Positions 30,363 to 41,800 of a stretch of DNA of 64,000 nucleotides are shown piece by piece. Both the position numbers and the translations under genes were made by a program. The notes under the pieces were generated by a model, which was given only the letters and a program-made list of their open reading frames with translations, was not told the origin of the DNA and ran no database searches. Source of the DNA: Yamagishiella unicocca (taxonomy: Eukaryota; Chlorophyta; Chlorophyceae; Chlamydomonadales; Volvocaceae); the NCBI GenBank assembly GCA_003116995.1, contig BDSL01000119.1:62001-126000 (forward strand). Direction: 5' to 3'. Position 1 is the stretch's first letter; each line of letters opens with the position of its first letter.

Positions 30363-32852
30363 CGCTGCTCCGTTGGGAAACCCAAAATCCTCGGGACAAT
30401 GATATTGAAATTATCGTTATTCTATATTGGCCAGCGGTGGAGGTCAGCCGATAACAGAAATTGGGCCGTCGTCACAGCGAGGTCTTTAAAATTGCACACT
30501 ACTGTGCGACTAAGACTAAGACGCATATAAGCAAATGAGGGAGGCTTGCTCATGCAGTAACATTGGCACGACTTTATAAAGAGAAGGCACTCCAGGGAGG
30601 GACATGTTGCTGGCACTGTCCTTCTTTACCGTTAGCAGGCTTTATTAGGCACACACACTGGCACACGCACGACCACTCCATCCCCCGTCCCTCGGCCACT
30701 CCATTCGCCTTCTATGGACGGATTCTAGCGCAGCTGAAGCGTACAGGGAAGCATTTCGCTCTAGGGGGAGGTGCTTCATTCCAGCATGTTCGTTCTTAGG
30801 CGTTTCTTAGGCGAGCGATCGACCGGCGGCTGCCGACCCACTATGACGAAATGAAGCTTATACTGGGTCAATTTATTACAGTCGTCACGTATCTGCCTAT
30901 GCAAGGTCGTGTCTAGCTTTTGCGCATACGAACGATACGCGTTGCGAGACGTACGTGCGTGCGTGGCACCGGAGGCAAATTGAGCATTACAGGTGACTCT
31001 AATTTTTTAGCAGTCTATGTGGATACGTATGGTCGCATTGATCAACGGGGTTGCCAAGCAAGGAGACAGCGAACGGAGGCTGGGCCTTCATACATGCATG
31101 GCTTGAAGCCGCGGCGGCCACAAAACTGAAACTCTGAAGGCTTTCATTCCTCCAACGGCTGATGGTTCTGCGTAATGACTTGCGCCAACTTGAGCCACAT
31201 GCATACGAGAGCAAACGCACCTCGACAGCCTAATGCATGCATGAACTCGTCAATTTTACATTTTTATGAGAAGTCCACCCACCTTCACCGCAACAGCTAT
31301 CAAGCACAGTCCCCATGTGCGCTGTTTATGGCCACATCGCTCTGGAGGAGCCACATGAACGGGCCACCGGGGCTGCCGCATGGCTAGCAAACTGGAAAGC
31401 CACATGCATGTGCAAGCGAGCATGGCCCGGCCCATAGCCCGCAAGCCCGCCCAGTCACCCTACACCGCAACAGCTGCGTGCTGCTGCTGCTTTATTTCCA
31501 GACCAGCACCGTGATTTGTACTGGTTCCGCCGGGACTCTTTGCCCGGTCGGTCGTTGTGTAAGCATGAAAAGGCGTAACCGCGGATGACAGGAAGGTGTA
31601 ACAACTAACCCCAGCTTACACTCCCCCCCCCTGGCCTCTGGACCGTCCTCGGGCCATGTCATCCGCGGTTACGCCTTTTCATCCTTACACGTTGGTTGTG
31701 CCAACGGTTGTGCAGCTGGCTGCAACGGGTTGCGCGCAACCGAGCAAAAAACGTAGCTTTCGACCATACCATAGCATATCAAGCCGTTGGGATTGGGGTC
31801 CGACCAGCGACATAGGCTCTGGGGCAGCGCAGTCTAGTACCGCCCGCCCGTGCATATGGATGATGGTCAAATCGGGTCAAGGAACTAGAGCATTAACTAG
31901 CGCTACGTGATACGTTGGCATGCCATTCCATGTTACACGTCACTGGTATCATCGGTACTCGGCGAAGTAGAGGGCCGATTCCCAACAGAGAGGAAATAAA
32001 GGGACCCAGAACGCAGCGCGACAGGGAACGCGGGCAACGCGCCACCCAGGGAAGGGAGGGAGGGCGCGTGCTGAACAACAAAACAAGATAGATTACTTGC
32101 CAGCACGCCTATCCAAAGTCCTGAGACCACGGACTAGTGGCATTCTGCCGTACAGCCTCATGCGCAAGGGGCCTACGCCCAGTTAACCCGGCTACAGCTG
32201 CGCAAAGCCCGCATTATCGCTGCTATAGCCGCCCTACCTACCTGCGAGCCTTGATGCATCGCGGGGTTTGTGTACGTCGCTTTACATGGCACAGTGCCAG
32301 CACAGAATTGTATGCGTGTAGGGCGCCCCAAGGTGTGTTACAGGAGACAAAGAAGCATACAGCAGAGGGTGGGAAACCCCCCTGGATTAGTTTATGCGTC
32401 GGTCACGTTGGTGGATTGGGATTGGCAACCGATGCCCACCCTCTGCATACAGTAATGAGACAGACACAGACAGTTGGTACACTTCGGTTCAAGTTTGTGT
32501 ACCTGTACACAGTAACGAGACATATGAGGTGACAATTATTAAGCGAATTTGTTTCAAGCTTTATTATGCGAATTTATTTCAAGCTTAACCTAAGAGCAAA
32601 CGGCCGCGGGTACCGTATACAGAGCAGACAACAGCATGGATTTCGGCAAACAGTAACGAGTTTATAAGCCTGTGATAAACATGAGCATTGATGTGTTTTG
32701 CTGAGAGAACCACACGTTGAGCTTCGGATACCCAGTCATGTTCGACCTTCCGTGCACCGTACTTTGAATAACGACAGAGCCAACAGCAAAACGGACAATT
32801 GAAACGTTTTCCCTGTGTAATTTAATGTAAGAAAGTCCTACATAGTTGCCGA
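30363..32852. other. Intergenic, lower-G+C, no gene recognised
   Basis: No exon with a recognisable product was found. It contains the hairpin at 31557-31690 and a 25-bp direct repeat at 32540-32588 (GCGAATTTGTTTCAAGCTT and a one-base variant). It must include the promoters of the membrane protein (left) and of ARMC9 (right). Confidence 0.5.
31557..31690. repeat. 34-bp inverted repeat (one mismatch) with 66-bp loop
   Basis: The left arm (31557-31590) starts GTGTAAGCATGAAAAGGCGT and the right arm (31657-31690) starts TGTCATCCGCGGTTACGCCT. They are reverse complements except at one position. Inside the loop a short GTGTAA/TTACAC pair extends the fold. It could be a small-RNA precursor, a MITE or a terminator. 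Confidence 0.9.
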
Positions 32853-35800
32853 ATGGGCAAGCCGGATTCCTTGGACTCTGGGCCACCAGCTCTGACAGAG
32901 CGGGGAGCCCGTGATTTACTAAATCATGTAATTGAGTATCTTCAATACCTCCAGTATCATCAAACAGTCCAAACTCTGCTCACGGAGAGGTCTAGCAAAC
33001 GCTCGCAACTCAACAACTCTCTTCTTAGCGCAAGGACACAGAGCAAGGATGCTCGAGAACGACTCCGTGCGGAGATGGTAAGCAATGAGTGCCACTGCAG
33101 CTTTCTCGCCATAGCCATTTTCGACGCGGGCTATCTTCCATGCAGCTGCGCAAGTTCGATGAAGGCCGTAGGGACGACTTCTTCACGTTATGGCAGCAAT
33201 ATGTACCTGCCTCCATGCTGGGTCTGGACTTCGCGACGCAAAAGGTGAGTTCGCACCTCACCCTCCCGCCCTCCCGCCCTCCCACCTGGTCCATTCCCCC
33301 GGACCAGCCGCCCGCCTGCGCGCACCCTCTCCAATCCTCCACCACCACCTGCAGCCTTCCGCCACCTGCCGCGTGCGTCGCGTAACCGGTTCTTTTTCGC
33401 ACCCTCCCCCCCGTCCGCTGGACCGTCACCTTCACCGCCCTCGGTTTGTCGGCCGTGGATTCGCGGATTCTCTTATCAAACCCTCCGTCCCACACCGCAT
33501 GTCGTGTAACCGGGTCCTTACGTCCCCCCCCCCCGTCCCACACCGTCCCCGCACCCCCACAGTTTGAGTTCTACCTCCAGGTGAAGATGTTGACAGCATG
33601 TAGCCCTAGTGGAAGCTGGGGACGCGGGGCCGGACGCACTGCTCCCAGCAGGCAATGGGGTCCCGCTCCGAAACTGTGGACGTCCCGTGCTGCTCCAATG
33701 CTGGCGCCTGGGCGCGGGGGCGGGGTTTCGAGGAAGACCCGTGGATGCCAGAAAAAAAACCCGTTTAGAACAGACGCTTGGAGAGGCATGCTGGAGAACT
33801 GCGTTGAGGAGGCGGGGGGGGGCGCGAACAAAACCCGTGGGTCGGCACTGAAACGCATCACCGATTAGGATGACGTTTGGTAACGCAAGTTTGAAGGTGC
33901 ACGCTGGAGAACTTGGCGCGGAAAGGTGGTGCGGGGGGGGGGGGGCGGCGCGGCGCGCCCTCAAATGGCAGCTACGGGGTCCGGGTTGGGGTGGCGCTGG
34001 CTGTACGGCGGGGCTGGGCGCGGCGTTATGACTTGGGGGCCTTATGGGGTGGAGTGGACGAGACGTGCCGTACAGGGCCCTATGGGGCCAGGGTGGTGAG
34101 GGCGTGGGGAGGATTTTAAACGGGCCAGGCTGGTCGCGGACGACGTGGCGGAAAGGCCGGCCGCGGGGCCAGGCTGCTTCCCCACCAGTGCTGTGCTCCG
34201 TGCTAGAGAGCTCCGCCACACAGGACCGCACGAGCTCCTTGGCCTGGGCCAATCTGAGCTTGCACCCACCATCGGCTGCCCCCCCGGACCCTACCCCGCA
34301 CCCGGGCATGTTCGTTCGGACATGCCGTGTCCTCATACCCCCTCCCTTCCTGCCCTCCTACTAGCCCACTCTGCCCCCCCTCCTGCCCGCCCCCCTTAAC
34401 CCCCTCCCCCCTCCTGCCCGCCCCCGCTCCCCCCCTCCCCCCTCCTGCCCGCCCCCGCTCCCCCCCTCCCCCCTCCTGCCCGCCCCCGCTCCCCCCCTCC
34501 CCCCCTCCTGCCCGCCCCCGCTCCCCCCCTCCCCCCTCCTGCCCGCCCCCCTCCCCCCTCCTGCCCGCCCCCGCTCCCCCCTCCCCCCTCCTGCCCGCCC
34601 CCGCTCCCCCCTCCTGCCCGCCCAGGTCTACTTCTCCATCTACGCGGTGCTGCCCTCCTCGTGTGTCCTGGTGGTCACACCGGGTCAGGGCTCCCGACTG
34701 TCAGCCCACGCCAGCTCGTCACGACATGAGCTGGCGCAGCGGATGAGGGTGAGCCGGGGAGCAGGCGGGGGAGGAGGGGACTGGGAGCAGGCGGGGGAGG
34801 GGGGACTGGGAGCAGGCGGGGGAGGGGGGACTGGGAGCAGGCGGGGGAGGGGGGGACTGGGAGCAGGCGGGGGAGGGGGGGACTGGGAGCAGGCGGGGGA
34901 GGGGGGACTGGGAGCAGGCGGGGGAGGAGGGGACTGGGAGCAGGCGGGGGAGGAGGGGACTGGGAGCAGGCGGGGGAGGGGGGACTGGGAGCAGGCGGGG
35001 GAGGAGGGGACTGGGAGCAGGCGGGGGAGGAGGGGACTGGGAGCAGGCGGGGGAGGGGGGGACTGGGAGCAGGCGGGGGAGGAGGGGACTGGGAGCAGGC
35101 GGGGGAGGGGGGGACTGGGAGCAGGCGGGGGAGGAGGGGACTGGGAGCAGGCGGGGGAGGGGGGACTGGGAGCAGGCGGGGGAGGGGGGACTGGGAGCAG
35201 GCGGGGGAGGGGGGACTGGGAGCAGGCGGGGGAGGGGGGACTGGGAGCAGGCGGGGGAGGGGGAACTGCGAGCAGGCGGGGGAGGAGGGGACTGGGAGCA
35301 GGCGGGGAAGGGGGGAACTGGGAGCAGGCGGGGGAGGGGGAACTGCGAGCAGGCGGGGAAGGGGGGGACTGGGAGCAGGGGGGGGGAAGGGTGTGTGTGT
35401 GTCGTAAAAAACGGTTACACGGCATGGGCGGGGGAGGGAGGGACTGGGAGCAGGGCGGGGGGGAAGGGGGAGGGCGGGAGCTGGGGAAGTTGCGGGGGGG
35501 TGAAGAGGGCGGGAGGCGGTACTGGGAGGAAGGGTGTGTGTGTGCAGGGTGGGCCAGGGAGGAAGGGCGAGGACTGGGTGCAGAGACATGGGAGGGACGG
35601 GGGGAAGCTGTGAGGGAGGGGGGGGGCCTGGGGGGGCAGGGAGGGACTGGGCTGACGTGGCCGCCGTGAGCCCTCCCTGGCCGCCGGCATCAGCGAGGGT
35701 GGGGTGGCGGTGGATGTGACGGTGCCAGAGCGGGGGATACGCTGTGGGAGGAAGCGTTGGGGGGGGGCAGCGTAGGAATGCGGGCGGGGGGGTTGCGGGC

Positions 35801-38800
35801 GGGGAGGGTTGCAGTATACAGTAAGGGGGTTACAGAAAATAACCGGTTACTCCGCATGGGAAGTGTAGCTGATTTCTAGGGGGGGAGCGAGGAGACCCGG
35901 ATATCTGGGGAGGCGGACTTCGGTTTGGAGAGGGGAAGTGGAGATGCGGTGCCGGAGTAAGTCAAGCCGAACGAGGGGAGGGGTTTCGAGGAAAAACCGT
36001 TTAGAAAAGATGTTTCGAGATGCATGCTGGAGAAGTGTGGTGAGGAAGGGGGGGCGTCCTGGGCAGGACAGGGCTGACGGCGTCGCACGACGGCTGACCC
36101 ATCCGGCCCCACCTGACGTGTCATCGTACGACGGCTGTGCGCAGGCGTTCAAGTCGTACCTCGAGGGCCGGGGAGCGGGTCTGGCCCACACGGCCGAGTT
36201 CCTGCCGTACTACGCATTGCCGTACGTGCCGCAGGTGTGTGTGCGCGCGCGCATGTTGGGGAACGCGAGGGGGGGGCGAAAGGGTTTTTTGGGGGGCGGC
36301 AGGGAGGCAAGAGCGGCGCGCTAGCGGTTGGCTACTTGGCGGAGCTGGCCGCCTCTGTGGGTCGGAAGCGCGGGGCCAGCAGCAACTGCGCCCCTCCCCC
36401 TTATTTTCCGTTTCGTTCCCGACCTCCGTTTTTCCTATGTCGTGTTACGGGGTCTTCTCGCCACCCCCCTCCCGCCCTGCCTCTCCCCTTCCCCACCTTT
36501 CCCCCGCCCCCCAATGCGCCCACTATCATGTCTTTCTGGTGTCAACGGCTTTCACGCCAACCCCCCCCCAATGTAACCGGGTCTATTTTGCATCCCCCCC
36601 ATTCCCCGCCACCCCCCTCCCGCCCTGCCTCTCCCCTTCCCCACCTTCCCCCCCCCGTGCAACCGGGTGTACTTGCATTGCGCCCCCCTCCCCCCCCAGC
36701 CCGAGCACCACCCCTCCTTCGAGACCCTGTTCCAGTCCCGGTGGGTTGATGATCAGAGGCTGCAGCTCAAGAACTTTCTGGAGAGCCTGGCCTCGAGATC
36801 CGCCTCGCAGGTACCGCTGCTGTACGTCATGTACAGCGAGCACCTGCAGGCCACGGGTGAGGCGCCCACGTGGGGACAGGGGACGAGCGCCGTGCGTACG
36901 GCGGCTCGCGCGCATGCGAGCTGTGGCTAGGGAGAGGCGGGTGGTTGGGCGTTGCCCTGTCGACACTTTCCCCCCCTTTGCATATGATTACGATCACCAT
37001 TTGCTTCTTCCGACCAGCTTCTCCGCCAGCCGCATTTCCTTCATTTACTACTTTAGTCGCTTTCATACCACCTTCCTTACCGACTACGTTGCCTTATCAC
37101 CTTACACAACGATTCAGCAGCGCCTCCGCTCCGTCTACTCGCCTCCCCTCTCTTCGGGACTGCCATCATCACCGCCCTTGGTTTGCCGGCCGTGAATTCG
37201 CGGACTTCCTTTTACACCCCCCCCCCAATACCCTGCCCTGTCGATACTGCCGCCCCCCCACATACACATTGCACTATCGTCACTTCCCCCAGCCCCCCCA
37301 TCGTGGCCTACTCCCCACCGTCCCCCTGTCACACCTCGCCCCAACCGCACCGTTGTTGTTTGGTTCGCCCCTCGATCGATGCTCATCTCCCCGCCAACAG
37401 CCACCCCCCTCCTCTCCCCCTCCTCTTCCCCGCCTTCTCAACCCCCCCCCTCCCCTCCCCTCCCGGGTCTTCCTCGAACCCCTACTCCCCCTCCCCCCCC
37501 CCAGACGGCGTACCCAGGCTTTCCCCCCGCGGCCGCGCCCTCCGCGCCTCCACCCGCGCCCACCCGCACTCCAGGGAGGCCTCTCGGGGCAGCGTCGGCC
37601 GGGGCAGCTTGAGCAGCCACCCCCCCGGCTTCATCCGCTCCTCTAGCATGGGCGCCGGGCCTAACCCCGGCCATCTCCACCAAGGCGGCGGAGGCGGCGG
37701 AGGCATCTTGCAACAACACGAGGCGCTGGTGGCGGCCGGCGGCGGCGGCGGCGGCCGCCGACTCAAACCTGCGCCGCTGCCGCCAAGGAACTCCTTTCGG
37801 CCCGTATCCGGAACGCCGTCGGAAACCCTGTCCGGGATGACGTCAGTGGTGGTTTCGGAGTCGGGCGCTCCGGAGGGGGCGGCGGTTGCGGCGGCGGTTG
37901 GGGCGCGGAAGTCAGTGCGGCGCGGCGGGGGGGAGGATGCGGGCGACGGAGCGTACAGTGATGATGGTTTCGTTCAGGATGACGACGATGAGGACGGCGG
38001 GATTGAGGAGGGGGAGGAGCAGGCCAGGGCGGCGGCGGCGGTGCTGAGGCGGAACGGAGGGGGGCGAGCAGGCGGCGATGGGTTTGATGAGGATGACGAC
38101 GGGGACCAGGAGGACGAGCAGGAGATGGCGGAGGCGCTCAGGTGCGGAAGGGTTACAGAAAATAACCGAGTAGAGGTGCGGATGGGTTACAGAAAATAAC
38201 CGAGTAGAGGTGCGGATGGGTTACAGAAAATAACCGAGTAGAGGTGCGGAAGGGTTACAGAAAATAACCGATTACTCGACATGGGAAGTGTAGCTGGTGC
38301 ATAGTGCGGGAAGGGGGGGGAGAAGACCCGGTAGCATGACGTGAGGAGGGAGGACAGAGACTAGCCTGGGTTGTGGGTGTAGGGGGCGGTTGGCGACCTA
38401 GTCCCGGTTACACGACCTAGGAAACGGGAAGGGGCCGGGTTGTGTAGAAGGGGGGGGCGGTGTAAGGGGGGGGGAGGGAAGGGAGAAGCATCGGCAAATT
38501 GAAGTGCGAGGGGAGGTGAGGGGGAGGAGGGATAGATACCCAGAAGCTCCCTCACCAGCCGAACGAGGATCTTCTTCCTGGAGGCCTGGGGGCTCACTCG
38601 GGATTTCCTTCTCGCCCACTACTGCCTGGCGTGGTGGTGGGAAGCCTCCGGCTGCCCCTAGGCACCCCCCCAAAAAACCATCCCCACCTCCCATCCCCGC
38701 TTTTCCTTGCTCCTCCCGCACCCCTTCTAGATCCCGAACTCCTCTCAGAATCGCACATGCGATTTCCCCCTGCGTCGACCCACCTGTGTTTCCCTCCCTG

Positions 38801-41800
38801 CCCCCCCCGGTCTTCGCATGCATCTCGAAACGTCTGTTCCAAACGATTTTTTCTCGCGTACACGGGTCTTCCTACCCCCCCCCCGGGTTTTCGCGGATTA
38901 TCCTTTACTCCCCCGGGTGTTCTCATCCCCCCCTCCCGCCAATGCACCCCCCGTTCTGCCGGACCGCCACCTTCACCGCCCTCGGTTTGTCGGCCGTGGA
39001 TTCGCGGATTCTCATCCCCCCCCCCAATACACACACACACACATGCACAGGAGCCCCACCAGTGGCGACCTGCCCCCCGCCAGCGCCTTCCCCTCCTCCT
39101 CCGCCGCCGGCCCCAAGGCCTCCGTGGCGCTCTCCCTGGAGCAGCTGGGCATGGCGGAGGGGGGGGTGCTTCGAGACAGCGTGCAGCTGCTGGAAAGCAC
39201 CATGGGCACATTGGGCGCGGCGATGGCGGAGGAGCTGGCGGCGGCGGGAGCGGCGGCGATGGCGGCGGCGGGAGCCAGCGGTGACGGCTCCCAAACCAGT
39301 CGTACGGGCCTGGCCCCGCTGGACTACGCCAAGGTCAAGCGAGACTTGCAGGTGCGGCGGGGGGCCGGGCTGGTGTTGTGTGGGGGGAGGGGGGGGAGGC
39401 GGGTGCATCCCGCATCGCCACGCCCCATTCGCCGCCCCGCTTCTCTGCTTTGCGCTCCACACTATCGCCCACTCGTTTCTTTTTCTTGTTTTTGCGGCCG
39501 TGAACCCAAGGTCCAGTAGCATGCGCGCGCGTCCAGGTGTCTTAAGCCTATGCACCAGCTACACTTCCCATGTCGAGTTACCGGTCCTTTCCTGTAACCC
39601 CCCTCCCCTCCCTCCCCCCCTCCGTCTGCCCCTCCCAACCCAGTTCTCCAACATGCACCTCAAAACGTCTGTTCTAAACGGATTTTCCTGGCATCCACGG
39701 GTCTTCCTCGAACCCTCCGTCTGCCCCAAACGACCTTTCCATCATACACGGGTTTTCCTTGCAACCCTCCCCTCCCCCCCTCCTCCCTCCCCCCCGCCTC
39801 CCTCCCCCCCTCCTCCCTCCCCCCCTCCTCCCGCCGCCTCCACAGGGCCCCGACACGCTGCTGGCTGCCCGGCTGCTCCAGGCTCTCCGCTGGCGCCTCA
39901 CTCGCAGCCGCCCCGGCGCCGACCGCTGGGGCCTCATCGCCTCCTGGATCGAGGTGGACCTGCTGGACTGCCACACCCCCACCGCCCACCCCCCCGCGAA
40001 ACGGCTCCCCCAAGCAGCTGCCGCCGCCGCCGCCCCGTCCTCCTCCGGCCCCTCCTCCCCCTCCGCCGCCTCCGATGCCGGCGGCGGCGCCGGCGGCGCC
40101 GGCGGCGGCGCCGAGCCCTGTTCGCTGCTGCAGCTGCTGGCGGCCTCGCCCGACCCACGGGTCGTTGAGGAGGTGACTCGGCTGTCCAACGCCATTGCGT
40201 CGGACCGGCTGGGTCGCAACTACCTGATGATGCCGGGGGGGGAGGCGGTGACGTCGCTGCTGGGGGTGCTGCGCAGGACAGCCAGCCTGCCGCCGCCGCC
40301 GCCGCCGCCGCAGGCGGCGGAGGGCGGCCAGCAGGCGCGGGGGGCGGGGGCGGGGAGCGGGGAGGAGGAGGAGGAGGAGGGGGGTGGGGGCGGGAGGTCG
40401 CATCCCCGGGACGGCCCGGTGGCGCAACAGGCGCTGGTGGCGCTTCAGAAGCTGAGCCTCAAGAGGCGGGCGCAGAGCCAGATGATCCGGGAGGGCGCGG
40501 TGGCTTGGGTCACGGAGTTCCTGCAGGTGGGTTTCGAAGAAGAGCCGTGGATGCCAGAAAAAACCGTTTAGGACAGACGCTTTGAGATGCATGCTGGAGA
40601 ACTGGGTTGGGGGTACGAAAGCCGAAGGTCGTAAGTGGACCTTCCTGCAGGTGGGGGGGTGGCGGGGAGGGAAGAGAAGGAAAGGAAAGGAAAGGAAAGA
40701 GAGCGCAAGGCAAGCAGGGAGGGGGTGGAGGCGAATGGGAGAGCAAGGCAGGCAGGGAGGGCGTGGGGAGGGGGGAGAGCGGTGGAAGAACAGAGGGGGT
40801 GTGGGGGGTGGGAGAGCGAAAAAACCGTGGTCCGAGCGACTGGTGAAAACGTGATATGGACCGGAGGTCCTGCGGAGCGGGAAGTGGGGGTTGGGCGCGG
40901 GGGCTGGGGTGAAGTACTGGTGGCGGCTGGTGTAGTGCGGGCCGGGCGGGGCGCGGGTCGGGTTGGGGGATGGGGTTTTGGAGAGGGTTTCGGAGCTGCA
41001 GCAGCCAACTAGCGTCACGGCCTGTTGCAGTCCGGAGTCGCCTTGTGCCGCCTCGACCGTGGCGTATCCGCCGTACGACCGCCTCCTGTACGACCGCACC
41101 TTGCCCCTGCCGCGCCAGGACCTGCCAACCGCCTCACCAACCGCCGTCGAGTACGGCACCGCCCTCCTGATGAACCTCTGCCTCCGCTCCGCCGGGCGCG
41201 CCGCCGCCGCGGCCTCCGCGGAGCCGTTGCTGCAGCTGTGCGAGAACCTCCTCAACTACTGCAACGACCAGGTGAGTGCGGCAGTTGGCAACCACCAACC
41301 ACCCGCGGGCCGCCCCGGGGGCTGCTGCTCCTGCTGCTGCTGCTGCTGTTGTCGGCACCACGGCAAGGGCTCCTCTCGAACAACCACACTAACCGCAAGG
41401 GTCTAGCGGCTCAGAAGCTGAGCAGTAAATCGACACACACCCGGACTGTCCCTTTCCCTGGAGTCTTCGCAGCTGCGCGGCCAGTCAACACTTCCCCCCG
41501 CCCTGCCGCTAGTTTCTGGCCTCCGTTTGTTATGTCGTGTAACCGGGTCTTCTCACCGCCCCCCTCGCTGCATGTTTGCCGGCCGTGGTTTCGCGGATTC
41601 TTTTGTAAAATTCCGCTGCATGCCCCCCCCCTCACACACCAGGTGTCCGAAGCCTATGTACCATCTACACTTCCCATGTCGAGTAACCAGTCCTTTTCTG
41701 TAACCCGCCCTCCCCCCCCGACACAAACACACGTACGCACCCTCCCTTCCCTGCGGCCCCACCCACAGGTCCGCACCTATATCAACGGCACGCTGTACAG

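Noticed and set aside
34647..35669. Gly-rich 340-residue and antisense Pro-rich 304-residue ORFs
   Set aside because: Both come from the G-rich tandem array in an ARMC9 intron and show only repeat periodicity.
39660..41255. 531-residue minus-strand ORF
   Set aside because: It crosses ARMC9 exons and introns; its residues are Pro/Arg/Ser runs with no motif.
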